NCBI GenBank assembly: GCA_001304015.1
Contig: LJUY01000001.1
Span: 62,001-126,000, forward strand
Origin: a candidate division Zixibacteria bacterium SM23_81
GTDB lineage: Bacteria > SM23-81
Reading direction: 5' to 3'
DNA length: 64,000 bases
Below are positions 48,074-58,377 of the stretch, piece by piece. The notes under the pieces are model-generated. The model ran no database searches. It saw only the letters and a list, made by a program, of their open reading frames with translations, and was not told the DNA's origin. Position 1 is the stretch's first letter, and each line of letters starts with the position of its first letter. The translations under genes were made by a program, and so were the position numbers.

Positions 48074-50161
48074 ATGACGTTGGCAGAAGAGGTACAACCA
48101 AGCCAATCCTCCTCTGGCGAGGAGGAAAAGAGCAAAAAAGAGAAGAAAGGAGGTGAGCCCAAAGGGGCCAAACCTCGGACGACGAAAGCAAGACGGGCTA
48201 CCGCCCCAAAAGCGGCTGCTAAAAAAGAAAAAGGCTCTCCTGAATCCAAGATAAAAGAGGCCGTCGCCTCTAAACCTAAAAAGCAGGCGGAGATCGAGGT
48301 CGAGGAGAAAACTGCTGTTAAGCTGGTGGTCTACGACGATGAGGAGGGGTATTCCGAGGAGGAATACGCCGAGCTTCTCCAGATGTACGAGGAGACCATG
48401 CGCGACATAGGAGAAGGAGAGATCGTCAAGGGGAAGATCATTCAGGTCACCGAAACAGATATCTTAGTAGATGTGGGATTTAAATCTGAAGGAATCATTC
48501 CCATCACCGAGTTTGGCGAGCCTCTGAACGTCAAAGTGGGCGATGAAATCGAAGTTTATTTGGAGAATATTGAAAATCAGGATGGACAGCTGGTTCTCTC
48601 CAAACAAAAAGCTGACTTCATGAAGGTTTGGGATAAGATCAAGAATGCTTATGACAGTGGGGAGGTGGTTGAGGGGCGCCTTCTGCGACGGATCAAAGGT
48701 GGCATGGTGGTCGACCTTTTCGGGGTGGATGCCTTCCTTCCCGGTTCCCAGGTGGCTCTCAGACCCGTACCAGATCTAGATCAATTGATCGGCGAGGCGT
48801 TTCCCTTTAAGATCATCAAATTGAACAAGATGAGAAGGAACATCGTTGTCTCCCGTCGAGTCGTTTTAGAAGAGGAAAGGGCTAAGGCCAAATCTCAAAT
48901 CATTAAGGAATTAGAGGTGGGGCAAGTTCGCGAGGGCACGGTCAAGAACATCACCGATTTCGGAGCCTTTATCGACTTGGGTGGCATCGATGGACTGCTC
49001 CACATTACCGACATGTCTTGGGGCCGAGTCAGTCATCCTTCGGAGCTGGTGGCCATAAGCGATACTCTGAAGGTCAAAGTCCTCAGTTTCGAGCGGGAGA
49101 GGGAGCGCATCTCCTTGGGTTTGAAGCAGCTTACGCCATATCCGTGGGAAAATGTGGAGGAGAAATATCCTGTTTCGCAAAAGGTTCGTGGTAAAGTGGT
49201 CAGCATTACAGACTACGGGGCCTTCGTCGAATTAGAGAAAGGCATAGAGGGGTTGATCCATATCTCGGAGATGTCCTGGACGCAACACATTCGCCATCCC
49301 TCCAAGGTCGTGGCCATCGGAGATGTGGTAGAAGTGGTGGTCCTCAAGGTGGACAAAGAGGGCGAGAAAATCTCCCTAGGGCTGAAGCAGATTCAACCAG
49401 ATCCCTGGTTGACCCTGGAAGAGCGTCATCCTGTTGGCTCTCACGTGACAGGAAGGGTTAGGAACCTCACCAACTTCGGTGCTTTCGTGGAAATTGAAGA
49501 GGGCATAGATGGCTTAGTGCACATCTCCGATCTCTCCTGGACACGGCGCATTCATCATCCCAGCGAGGTTTTAAAAAAGGGCGACAAGGTGGAAGTGGCC
49601 ATCCTCAACATCGACAAGGAAAACAGACGCGTTTCTCTGGGATACAAACAGCTCATCGAGGACCCCTGGGATCACTTGGCCGAAGTCTATCCAGTGGGTG
49701 CAACCGTTTCGGGGAAGATCTTGAGACTTCTAGATCGGGGTGTCATCGTCGAGCTTCCAGAGGACGTAGAGGGGTTTGTTCCTCTCACTCAGCTAGGTTG
49801 TCCAGATATCCGCAAGCCCGCTGAGGCGTTTTCGATAGGGGAGGAAATACCCCTTAAGGTTATAGAATTCGACCTGAGCAATCGAAAAATTATCCTCAGT
49901 GCCAAAGCCTACTTCGAAGATCACGAAAAGGCTGAGCTGGAGACCTATCTGGCCAAACACCCAGTGAAATCCATTACCGTAGGCGAAGTTGCCGGAGAGG
50001 AGAGCACGGAAAAACCCACCGAGGCACCGTCAGAAAAGGAGAAACCTGCCCAACAGGAGGATAAAGAAACCGCTCGGCAGCAGGATGAAGAGCCGCCTTC
50101 CTCTGAAAAAGAAGAGGACGAGCCACCTGTCTCCGAGAAACCGGAGTCTTCTTCACCTTGA
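48074..50161 (+). CDS. rpsA: 30S ribosomal protein S1 with charged N- and C-terminal extensions
   Basis: Repeated S1 domains (VREGTVKNITDFGAFIDLGGIDGLLHITDMSWGRVSHPSE; VRGKVVSITDYGAFVELEKGIEGLIHISEMSW; etc.). Confidence 0.96.
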   Translation: MTLAEEVQPSQSSSGEEEKSKKEKKGGEPKGAKPRTTKARRATAPKAAAKKEKGSPESKIKEAVASKPKKQAEIEVEEKTAVKLVVYDDEEGYSEEEYAELLQMYEETMRDIGEGEIVKGKIIQVTETDILVDVGFKSEGIIPITEFGEPLNVKVGDEIEVYLENIENQDGQLVLSKQKADFMKVWDKIKNAYDSGEVVEGRLLRRIKGGMVVDLFGVDAFLPGSQVALRPVPDLDQLIGEAFPFKIIKLNKMRRNIVVSRRVVLEEERAKAKSQIIKELEVGQVREGTVKNITDFGAFIDLGGIDGLLHITDMSWGRVSHPSELVAISDTLKVKVLSFERERERISLGLKQLTPYPWENVEEKYPVSQKVRGKVVSITDYGAFVELEKGIEGLIHISEMSWTQHIRHPSKVVAIGDVVEVVVLKVDKEGEKISLGLKQIQPDPWLTLEERHPVGSHVTGRVRNLTNFGAFVEIEEGIDGLVHISDLSWTRRIHHPSEVLKKGDKVEVAILNIDKENRRVSLGYKQLIEDPWDHLAEVYPVGATVSGKILRLLDRGVIVELPEDVEGFVPLTQLGCPDIRKPAEAFSIGEEIPLKVIEFDLSNRKIILSAKAYFEDHEKAELETYLAKHPVKSITVGEVAGEESTEKPTEAPSEKEKPAQQEDKETARQQDEEPPSSEKEEDEPPVSEKPESSSP

Positions 50162-50228
50162 GAGCCTGGGAAGGTTGTAAAACTTTCACCCTCGTATTTG
50201 GATCGGGTTTTTCCCCATCAATTCTGAG

Positions 50229-50255
50229 CAAGCTGGTTCCAAACTGGCTTTTTCT
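50229..50255 (+). terminator. Probable Rho-independent terminator after rpsA
   Basis: aagctggtt cca aactggctt (G:U-containing stem) followed by T run. Confidence 0.5.
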
Positions 50256-50341
50256 GCGCCCCCGGTTACGTTTTGCAGTGGTCATCGCTGGAGCCGGGGG
50301 CTCTTGCTTTGGTTTTAACCTTTTAAGAAAGTGAACTTATA

Positions 50342-51970
50342 GTGGTAAGCGAATCTTTCACAATTCTCTCTTTTATCAGCCTGTTGGGAGGTCTGAGCCT
50401 TTTTTTGTTCGGATTGAGACTGGGCGGTGATCATCTCCAGAGCATAGCCGGAAACCGCCTGCGCTATATTATCAGCCGCTTGATCAGCAATAGGTATAAG
50501 GGCATCGCCGTGGGAGCCTTGTCCACATTTACCCTTCAGAGCAGCAGCGCGACCACGGTTATGTTAGTGAGCTTCGCCAGTGTCGGTCTGATTTCGCTAA
50601 CACAGTCTCTGGGTCTTATTCTGGGGGCAGACATCGGGACAACTTTTACGGTCCAGCTTATCGCGTTTCGAGTTGCCGATTATGCCCTGCTCATGATAAC
50701 CATAGGCTTTCTCCTTACCTTTTTGAAAAAAGAGAGTCGCAGCTATCGCTTGGGTGGAGTCATATTAGCTTTCGGGATGATCTTTTTCGGAATGAAGGTT
50801 ATGTCTGACTCGGTGGCCCCGCTGAAGTTTTATCCACAGGTCACAAAGCTGATGCTGTCAGTAAAAGAGAATCCGCTGGTAGGCATCCTTATAGCCACCG
50901 CATTCACCGCCATCGTACAAAGCAGCGCAGCCACACTGGGTCTGGTTCTCAGCCTCTCATTTCAAGGCCTGATAGATTTAGAAGGCGCTATTCCGCTGAT
51001 CTTAGGAGCTAACGTGGGCACCTGCGCCACAGCTCTGTTGGCCAGCTTGGGATCAAATACGGATGGGAGGAGGGTAGCTTGGGCTCACACTCTTTTCAAA
51101 GTCGTTGGCGTGATCCTTTTATATCCTTTTATAAACGGAGTTGCTGATCTCATTGCCCGGACATCGGAGAACGTGTCACGGCAGATTGCCAACATGCATA
51201 CCTTCTTCAATGTGGGAATGGCCATCCTGTTTGTGCCCTTCATCCGGCCTTATCGGGACTTTATCGTCAAGCTTTGGCCACAAAGAGAGCTTCCGCCCCA
51301 GGAATTCGCTCCAAAATATTTAGATAACAAGCTATTAAATGCCCCCAATCTGGCTCTCGGACAGGCCACTCGGGAAATTCTGCGCATGGCTGATATTGTC
51401 TTCAGCATGGTAAAAGAAACCATGACCGTCTTCAAAGACAACGATGAGCAATTGCGCCGTCACTTGGTTAGAGAAGATGATAAAGTAGACCTCCTGGAGG
51501 AATCGATCACTCCGTATTTAACCAAACTCTCCCAAAAGGAGCTGAGTACAGAACAGGGGGAGAGAGAAATTGCTCTGGTGTTTATCACCAGCGAGCTGGA
51601 ACAGATCGGGGATCTGATCAGCAAGAATCTCATGGTATATGCCGAGAAAAAGATCGCCCAGCCTTTCTACTTCTCCGATGAAGGCTTCCAAGAAATCACG
51701 CAGTTTCACTCTGAGGTGGCGGCCACCCTACAGATGGCCATCGATGCCTTTGCGGCCTGGAACAAAAAGCTGGCCCGGGAGGTCATAGAAAGACGCAAAA
51801 TGCTATCCCTGAAGCAAAACAGGCTCCATCGAGCGCACATCAATCGTCTTCACCAGGGTTTAAAAGAATCTCTGGATACCAGCACCATCCATATGGACCT
51901 CATCGGTGATCTGAACCGGATCAATCTGCATGCCTCAAAAATCGCCTACGCCATTTTGGGAAAGGTTTAA
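50342..51970 (+). CDS. Na/Pi-cotransporter family protein with PhoU-like C-terminus
   Basis: GALSTFTLQSSSATTVMLVSFASVGLISLTQSLGLILGADIGTTFTVQLIAF, TAIVQSSAATLGLVLSLS, C-terminal helical PhoU-like region; GTG start. Confidence 0.92.
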   Translation: MVSESFTILSFISLLGGLSLFLFGLRLGGDHLQSIAGNRLRYIISRLISNRYKGIAVGALSTFTLQSSSATTVMLVSFASVGLISLTQSLGLILGADIGTTFTVQLIAFRVADYALLMITIGFLLTFLKKESRSYRLGGVILAFGMIFFGMKVMSDSVAPLKFYPQVTKLMLSVKENPLVGILIATAFTAIVQSSAATLGLVLSLSFQGLIDLEGAIPLILGANVGTCATALLASLGSNTDGRRVAWAHTLFKVVGVILLYPFINGVADLIARTSENVSRQIANMHTFFNVGMAILFVPFIRPYRDFIVKLWPQRELPPQEFAPKYLDNKLLNAPNLALGQATREILRMADIVFSMVKETMTVFKDNDEQLRRHLVREDDKVDLLEESITPYLTKLSQKELSTEQGEREIALVFITSELEQIGDLISKNLMVYAEKKIAQPFYFSDEGFQEITQFHSEVAATLQMAIDAFAAWNKKLAREVIERRKMLSLKQNRLHRAHINRLHQGLKESLDTSTIHMDLIGDLNRINLHASKIAYAILGKV

Positions 51971-51984
51971 CTGGAACAAAGGCC

Positions 51985-52821
51985 ATGATCAAAAGCGTTC
52001 TGGCCACAGTTGATGGGTCCGCATATAGCGACGCCGTGGTCCGCCAGAGCATCCAACTGGCCAAGAAGTATAGTGCCCTATTGCGTTTTCTAACCATTGT
52101 TGACGTGCGCATTTTCGAGTGGGCCCTTTATATCGGGGCCGATGGTTTCATGCCCATGCTCTCGGCCTCCACCTATCAGAAGCAAACCCAGAGATTTTTA
52201 GAGGAAAAGGCCGCAGAAGTTCTTAAAAAATGTGCCCAAAAGGCTCATGCTGCTGAGGTGGACTTCGTGACGACACAAATTGCTGGCTCCCCGGTAGAGG
52301 TCATCTGTGAACAGGCTCGCATGGTGGATCTGATCGTCATGGGGCGACGTGGAGAATACGCCCGATGGGAGGGAAAGCTGATGGGGGCAACCTTGGATGG
52401 CGCCGTGCGCGAGACCAATAAACCAATTTTGGTTTTGCCCAAGGAATATCGAGCCATTCGGAGAATGCTCTTGGCGTATGATCGCAGCCCCCAGGCCAAT
52501 CATGCCCTCCAGATGGCCGCTGACTTTGCCTTACATCTGAAATGTCCGCTTTTCGTGCTGGCCGTGGATGACGATGCCGCATCGGGCCGGATTACCGTCG
52601 AGGAGGCCATGGAATATTTGCGGCCTTTTGGGCTGAAAGCGAATTCCCAGGTGAGCAAAGGGTCAGCAAGCGAAATGATACTTCGAGCCAGCGGAAGGGA
52701 GAATGTGGATCTGGTCATTATGGGAGCTCATGGACACACCAGGTTAAGAGAAGCCCTGCTGGGCAGCACCACCGAAGAGGTTCTCAGGGAGATAGATCTT
52801 CCCCTTTTGCTGGTCAGGTAG
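51985..52821 (+). CDS. Tandem universal stress protein (UspA) domains
   Basis: IKSVLATVDGSAYSDAVVRQSIQLAKK..., VDLIVMGRRG, second domain RRMLLAYDRSPQANHAL ... VDLVIMGAHGHTRLREALLGSTTEEVLREIDLPLLLV. Confidence 0.93.
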   Translation: MIKSVLATVDGSAYSDAVVRQSIQLAKKYSALLRFLTIVDVRIFEWALYIGADGFMPMLSASTYQKQTQRFLEEKAAEVLKKCAQKAHAAEVDFVTTQIAGSPVEVICEQARMVDLIVMGRRGEYARWEGKLMGATLDGAVRETNKPILVLPKEYRAIRRMLLAYDRSPQANHALQMAADFALHLKCPLFVLAVDDDAASGRITVEEAMEYLRPFGLKANSQVSKGSASEMILRASGRENVDLVIMGAHGHTRLREALLGSTTEEVLREIDLPLLLVR

Positions 52822-52875
52822 TTGAGATGGGAGCGAGCCTTTCTCACGGCTCAGGATATGAGGAGCTGTTTGCAG

Positions 52876-54168
52876 ATGTCTGATATCTATATCGACGAAG
52901 TCAGCAAGCACATCGGTACAGAGGTGACCATTAAGGGGTGGCTTTATAATAAAAGATCCAGTGGAAAACTAAGATTTTTAACATTTCGGGACGGAACTGG
53001 ACTCTTGCAAGGAGTGATGCTCAAAGGAGAGGTGGATGATGGCACTTTCTCTCTCTATGATGAACTCACCCAGGAATCCTCCTTGAAGGCCACCGGTATT
53101 GTCCGGTCCGACCCTCGAGCGCCTGGAGGGCACGAGCTGGGTATCCGCACCATCGAGCCAATCCAAATTGCCGCCGAATACCCCATCACTCCTAAAGAAC
53201 ACGGAGTCGCATTTTTAATGGATCATCGTCACCTGTGGCTGAGATCCTCGAAACAGCACGCCGTGCTGCGGGTGCGCGACGAGGTCATCAGAGCCTGCCG
53301 CGACTTTTTCACCGAGCGCGGTTTCGTGCTAGTCGATGCACCCATCTTCACCCCGGCACCAAGCGAGGGCACAACGACTCTCTTCGAGACGGGCTATTTT
53401 GACGGAAAGGCCTACCTTACACAAAGCGGACAACTCTATAACGAGGCCACAGCTATGGCCTTTGGTCGGGTGTACTGCTTTGGTCCCACATTCCGAGCCG
53501 AAAAATCCAAAACCAGACGGCACCTCACCGAATTCTGGATGGTGGAGCCAGAGATGGCCTTTTACGATCTGGAGGACACCATGGTTCTAGCCGAGGATTT
53601 TATCATTTTCATCGTCCAGCGGGTGCTTGAAAATAGACAAAAAGAACTTGCCGTTTTGGAGAGAGATCTGGAAAAATTGAGCAAGGTGGGGAAACCTTTT
53701 CCGCGCATCACCTATGGTGAAGCCGTCGAAATCCTGAAGGATGAGGGGAAGGATTTCGCCTGGGGCCAGGATTTTGGGGCAAAGGATGAGGAGACCCTAT
53801 CCCTTAGATTCGATCGTCCCGTCATCATTCATCGCTATCCTCTGAAGTGCAAAGCTTTTTATATGAAAACGGATCCCCAAAATTCTAAGCTAGCCTTGTG
53901 CCTTGATGTCTTGGCACCAGAGGGATATGGAGAAATCATCGGCGGCGGGCAGCGTGAGGACAGCCTGAGGGAATTGGAGGCCAAGATCAAGAAGGACAAA
54001 TTGCCCATGGAGGCTTTTCAATGGTATTTGGATTTGCGGAGGTATGGCAGCGTTCCACATGCCGGATTTGGGCTGGGGATTGAACGAACGGTCACTTGGA
54101 TCTGCGGACGGGATCATCTTCGGGAGGCCATTCCCTTTCCCAGGATGTTGTATAGAATCTATCCGTAA
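52876..54168 (+). CDS. asnS: Asparaginyl-tRNA synthetase
   Basis: [74 protein letters not shown]. Confidence 0.95.
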   Translation: MSDIYIDEVSKHIGTEVTIKGWLYNKRSSGKLRFLTFRDGTGLLQGVMLKGEVDDGTFSLYDELTQESSLKATGIVRSDPRAPGGHELGIRTIEPIQIAAEYPITPKEHGVAFLMDHRHLWLRSSKQHAVLRVRDEVIRACRDFFTERGFVLVDAPIFTPAPSEGTTTLFETGYFDGKAYLTQSGQLYNEATAMAFGRVYCFGPTFRAEKSKTRRHLTEFWMVEPEMAFYDLEDTMVLAEDFIIFIVQRVLENRQKELAVLERDLEKLSKVGKPFPRITYGEAVEILKDEGKDFAWGQDFGAKDEETLSLRFDRPVIIHRYPLKCKAFYMKTDPQNSKLALCLDVLAPEGYGEIIGGGQREDSLRELEAKIKKDKLPMEAFQWYLDLRRYGSVPHAGFGLGIERTVTWICGRDHLREAIPFPRMLYRIYP

Positions 54169-54213
54169 TTTCCTTTAAAATAACCAGAAGATGGGGCAAA
54201 TCGTAGGCGAGAT

Positions 54214-56667
54214 ATGATGGAGAACTATCCTTTTAGGGAAATCGAGGAAAAGTGGCAGAAGCGCTGGACGAAAAGCGGTCTGAACACAGTTGACCTCAAA
54301 GACGCGAGTCGCAAGCTATACTGTCTGGTGATGTTTATCTATCCGTCGGGTGAAAGGCTGCATACTGGTCATTGGTACAACTACGGCCCTACGGACACCT
54401 GGGCCCGATACCAGCGAATGCGCGGCTATAACGTATTCGAGCCCATGGGCTACGATGCTTTTGGCCTTCCAGCGGAGAACTACGCTATCGAGCATGGTGT
54501 CCATCCAGCCAACAGCACTGCCGAGAATGTCTCACAGATCAGAAAACAGTTACAAGCCATGGGAGCTATGTACGATTGGGACAAGGAGATCGACACCAGC
54601 TCTCCAGAGTATTACCGTTGGACCCAATGGCTTTTCTTACAGCTGTACAAAAAAGGATTGGCGGAACGCAAAAAAGCCCCGGTCAACTGGTGTCCCAGCT
54701 GTAAGACGGTATTGGCCAATGAGCAGGTCATCGAGGGTCATTGTGAGCGCTGCGAGAATCCTGTAACTCACAAGGATTTAGAACAATGGTTTTTCAAAAT
54801 AACAGCTTATGCCGATCGGCTCCTGGATGGTTTGGATGGTATCGACTGGCCGGAGAAGACCAAGACCATGCAGCGCAACTGGATTGGTCGCAGCGAAGGT
54901 GTCGAGGTGGTCTTCCGAATTGCCGAAACAGATCAAAAGATACCCGTTTTCACCACCAGGCCCGATACCCTTTTTGGGGTCACCTATATGGTTTTGGCTC
55001 CCGAACACCCGCTCGTGGAGGAGCTTACTCCTTCTGAAAAGAGAAAAGAGGTCTCGAAATACATCGAGAAAGCCAGAAAGGAGAGCGAGATTCAGAGGAC
55101 CTCAATGGTAAAGGAAAAAACCGGGGTGTTTATCGGCACCTATGCCGTCAATCCCATCAACGATGAAAAGGTGCCCATTTGGATAGCTGACTACGTCTTG
55201 GTGAGTTATGGAACGGGCGCTGTTATGGCTGTTCCTGCTCACGATCAACGCGATTTCGAATTTGCCAAAAAATTCGATCTGCCCATTCGGAAGGTGATCC
55301 TGCCCGAGGGATGTGATCAAGACCACGAGCTTCAGGAAGCTTTTATAGAACCAGGAAAAATGGCTAACTCCTCCAAGTATAACGGTTTGAACTCCAGGGT
55401 AGGGGGGGAGAGGATCGCAGATGCTCTAGAGAAAATGAAATTAGGACGGCGATGCGTGAACTACAAACTTCGCGATTGGCTTGTTTCCCGGCAGCGTTAC
55501 TGGGGAGCGCCGATTCCCATCGTCTACTGCCAGGCCTGCGGCACCGTACCAGTTCCCGAGGAAGATCTGCCGGTTTTATTGCCCAAAGACGTGGATTTTT
55601 CTCTTCAGGGAATGGGAAAATCTCCCTTGGCCACCAACCAAGATTTTGTTCAGACCGCTTGTCCACAATGTGGAGGCTCGGCGCGTAGAGAAGTGGACAC
55701 GATGGACACATTCGTTTGTTCTTCATGGTATTTCCTGAGATACTTGAGCCCTCATAACAACGAGCGTCCTTTTGATCCAGAGCTTGTCAGAAAATGGCTT
55801 CCAGTTGACCAATATGTTGGCGGCGCTGAGCATGCCGTCATGCATTTGCTCTATGCGAGGTTTGTTACAAAAGTCCTGTACGACATGGATTACATCCACT
55901 TTGAGGAGCCTTTCATAAAACTCGTTCATCAGGGGACCATCACCAAAGATGGTTCCAAAATGTCGAAATCCAAAGGCAATGTGGTTAGCCCAGACCAATT
56001 CATCGGAGGGTATGGCTCTGATACCTTTCGCATATACTTGATGTTCATGGGTTCGTATCAAGACGGCGGCGACTGGAGCGACGAGGGCATCGTGGGGATT
56101 TCTCGATTCCTGAACAGAGTCTGGAGACTGGTGCATATGGTTCAGGAAAATAGAGTTATGGCATCAGAAGTTTCCATCGAAGAACTGAATCGCATCAAGC
56201 ACTATACCGTTCAACAGGTAGGGCAAGATTTAGATCGATTTCACTTTAACACTGCCATCAGTAGAATTATGGAGTTCGTCAACGCTTTGTACCTTCACTT
56301 GGTCGAAACACCAACAGAGTTAACTCAAAAGGAATTTTTTCATGAAGCAATGCACACTCTTGTATTACTCATCTCTCCCTTTGCGCCTCATTTAGGTGAA
56401 GAACTGTGGGAACATTTGGGAAACAAAAATAGCGTTTTTCTTGAAAAATGGCCTACCTATGATCCCAGATTTTTAGAAAAAAGGGAGCTTACCATCGTCA
56501 TTCAAGTGAATGGAAAAGTCCGCTCACGTATTCTGGTTCCTGCAGATATCTCTGAGGGAGACTTAAAAGAACGTGCTTTAAACGATCAAAGAGTGAAGCT
56601 TTATGTGGACAAGGGTGTGAAAAGGGTGGTGGTGGTGCCAGGGAAGCTGGTCAATATAGTTATCTGA
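54214..56667 (+). CDS. leuS: Leucyl-tRNA synthetase
   Basis: MFIYPSGERLHTGHWYNYGPTDTWARY, editing-domain TTRPDTLFGVTYMVLAPEHPLV, SKMSKSKGNVVSPDQF. Confidence 0.97.
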   Translation: MMENYPFREIEEKWQKRWTKSGLNTVDLKDASRKLYCLVMFIYPSGERLHTGHWYNYGPTDTWARYQRMRGYNVFEPMGYDAFGLPAENYAIEHGVHPANSTAENVSQIRKQLQAMGAMYDWDKEIDTSSPEYYRWTQWLFLQLYKKGLAERKKAPVNWCPSCKTVLANEQVIEGHCERCENPVTHKDLEQWFFKITAYADRLLDGLDGIDWPEKTKTMQRNWIGRSEGVEVVFRIAETDQKIPVFTTRPDTLFGVTYMVLAPEHPLVEELTPSEKRKEVSKYIEKARKESEIQRTSMVKEKTGVFIGTYAVNPINDEKVPIWIADYVLVSYGTGAVMAVPAHDQRDFEFAKKFDLPIRKVILPEGCDQDHELQEAFIEPGKMANSSKYNGLNSRVGGERIADALEKMKLGRRCVNYKLRDWLVSRQRYWGAPIPIVYCQACGTVPVPEEDLPVLLPKDVDFSLQGMGKSPLATNQDFVQTACPQCGGSARREVDTMDTFVCSSWYFLRYLSPHNNERPFDPELVRKWLPVDQYVGGAEHAVMHLLYARFVTKVLYDMDYIHFEEPFIKLVHQGTITKDGSKMSKSKGNVVSPDQFIGGYGSDTFRIYLMFMGSYQDGGDWSDEGIVGISRFLNRVWRLVHMVQENRVMASEVSIEELNRIKHYTVQQVGQDLDRFHFNTAISRIMEFVNALYLHLVETPTELTQKEFFHEAMHTLVLLISPFAPHLGEELWEHLGNKNSVFLEKWPTYDPRFLEKRELTIVIQVNGKVRSRILVPADISEGDLKERALNDQRVKLYVDKGVKRVVVVPGKLVNIVI

Positions 56668-56735
56668 CCAGACAGGACAGCGTGATCGATTATTTAGTTT
56701 ACATAATATATCTTATAGGACTCAATATGGTGTTA

Positions 56736-56765
56736 AAAAGGAGCCGATCGCGGCTCCTTTTTTGA
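56736..56765. terminator. Bidirectional terminator between convergent leuS and 56772 CDS
   Basis: aaaaa ggagccg atcg cggctcc tttttt. Confidence 0.88.
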
Positions 56766-56771
56766 AACATT

Positions 56772-57464
56772 TTATTGAACAGTTTTGTCATTAGCACAAG
56801 TAATCTCGGCAGATGCCATTTTGGCCTCGTCGTGATAACGACTTTCTGGGTAATTATCAATGAGCATCTGATAGGCCTCTATCGCTTTATCTACTTCTCC
56901 TGCAGAGAAGTAGCTGCGTCCTGCATTCATCAATGCCTCAGGGGCAGCAAAAAACTCGGGAAAATCCTCAGCTGATTTCATATAGAATTCTCCCGCCTGA
57001 GCATATTGACCCAGCTGTTCATGACAAGCAGCGATTCCTATCAAGGCTGAGCTTGTCAACAGCTCATCACGACGATATTTATCAATATAGCTCTGGAAGC
57101 TTTTTATTGCCTTTTGGTAATCGTGCAGTTTAAGGTAGATGTCTCCCAGGAAAAAAGCCGCCATACTGGCCTCCTGAGTCCCCCCATGTAAATCTATAAG
57201 AGCTTGATAGTGCTGCATAGCCTCTTGAAAATTGGCTCGTTGATATGCAATGTTGGCCTCACCGGCAAGCCGCATCACCGTTTCCTGGGTACGACTGCGA
57301 CTAGAAGTGTATACAAAAATCACGATGACCAGCACGATCACGGCTGCCAGGACGGTTAAAAAGGTGTTCTGATGTTCGCGAACAAAAGATGTCAGCTGAA
57401 AGGTCGCTGTGACAAAACGATCCTCTTTGAGGTCATGTTTACGTATCCGTTTCTTTGCAGCCAT
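56772..57464 (-). CDS. Membrane-anchored tetratricopeptide repeat protein (YfgM-like)
   Basis: TM TFLTVLAAVIVLVIVIFVYTSS followed by TPRs (ANFQEAMQHYQALIDLHGG; HDYQKAIKSFQSYIDKYR; GEVDKAIEAYQMLIDNYPES). Confidence 0.88.
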   Translation of the reverse strand: MAAKKRIRKHDLKEDRFVTATFQLTSFVREHQNTFLTVLAAVIVLVIVIFVYTSSRSRTQETVMRLAGEANIAYQRANFQEAMQHYQALIDLHGGTQEASMAAFFLGDIYLKLHDYQKAIKSFQSYIDKYRRDELLTSSALIGIAACHEQLGQYAQAGEFYMKSAEDFPEFFAAPEALMNAGRSYFSAGEVDKAIEAYQMLIDNYPESRYHDEAKMASAEITCANDKTVQ

Positions 57465-57502
57465 ACCAAATCCTCTTATGATAAGGGCTTAGGAGAATAC
57501 AG

Positions 57503-57576
57503 TACCCCCGGCCCGACTCGAACGGGCGACACAGGGATTAGGAATCCCTTGCTCTATCCGCCTGAGCTACGGGGGC
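57503..57576 (-). tRNA. tRNA-Arg (anticodon CCT)
   Basis: Minus strand GCCCCCG TA GCTC...GAGC A AGGGA TTCCTAA TCCCT GTGTC GCCCG TTCGAGT CGGGC CGGGGGT A folds as a cloverleaf. Confidence 0.95.
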
Positions 57577-57700
57577 ACAAGGAGTTATGGTGTTTCGTTA
57601 TTGATTCATCAGTTTAATATTGCCAAAAACCTAGCTAAAATCAAGTCTTTTTTTACCCCTCTCCCCTATTGTGATGAACAATCAACTTGATTCACACTGC

Positions 57701-57743
57701 GAGTAAATTGAAATAGAAAAGGGGCTATGACAAACTTAGCCCC
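57701..57743. repeat. 43-bp dispersed direct repeat, copy 1
   Basis: gagtaaattgaaatagaaaaggggctatgacaaacttagcccc vs copy 2 at 58946-58988, 4 mismatches by eye. Confidence 0.85.
57721..57743 (-). terminator. Terminator hairpin, copy 1 of a duplicated element
   Basis: ggggcta...tagcccc; minus strand followed by TTTTCTATTT. Confidence 0.75.
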
Positions 57744-57815
57744 GATGGTATGGTATGATAAAAAGGGCGGATGCCAAAGGTTGGGCTCCATAATCGGTAG
57801 ATAGACGTTCGCTCC

Positions 57816-57959
57816 TCAAAATATACTTAACGCCACTCGCTTCCAGCCTGCATTTGTATTGATGTACACGTGGTTATCATCCCAAGCTATATCTTTCACA
57901 TTTCCATTTGTTTCGCCTGTTCCTTTGGGATCAATCCCCCAGTGGTTTGAGTTCAAACG
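57816..57959 (-). pseudogene. Remnant C-terminal module of a repeat/adhesin-type surface protein
   Basis: Minus-strand frame LNSNHWGIDPKGTGETNGNVKDIAWDDNHVYINTNAGWKRVALSIF* bounded upstream by in-frame TGA; resembles C-terminal modules of tail-fibre/YadA-head-like proteins. Confidence 0.6.
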
Positions 57960-58377
57960 TCAAAAGGGCTATAAGAACACACAGCCCAATTCCTAGGGCA
58001 GATGTTCCTAGAATACAGCCGATAGTTCTCCCTGCGTCAATTTTCTTGACTTTAACATAGCTAATATCGTTGAGTTTGATTTCCACATCTTTGGCATAGT
58101 ATTTTTCCACTCTTTCGGCATAGCCTCTAACTTGATAAGGACTAACGGATGTAGTATCTCGGATAGTCCCCTGAATAACTTGCTCTTCGGCGAAAAAAAC
58201 TCCCCCTGGTGCCTCAAAATTGATTTCCTCTCCTGAAGTAACCTTTGCAGCAAGGATTTTTTTCTGCGGTTGCCTCTTTAGTTCGTCTGGGGTGATAAGC
58301 ACGACGCTGGAACAACCGAGAATACCGTTAAGCAATGCTAAAAGCGTAATGACAGCAATTATTTTTTTAGTAGTCAT
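57931..58377 (-). CDS. Small lipoprotein of unknown function
   Basis: Signal peptide with lipobox LLNGILGC; 148 aa; 3' end overlaps the remnant module in another frame. Confidence 0.7.
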   Translation of the reverse strand: MTTKKIIAVITLLALLNGILGCSSVVLITPDELKRQPQKKILAAKVTSGEEINFEAPGGVFFAEEQVIQGTIRDTTSVSPYQVRGYAERVEKYYAKDVEIKLNDISYVKVKKIDAGRTIGCILGTSALGIGLCVLIALLTFELKPLGD

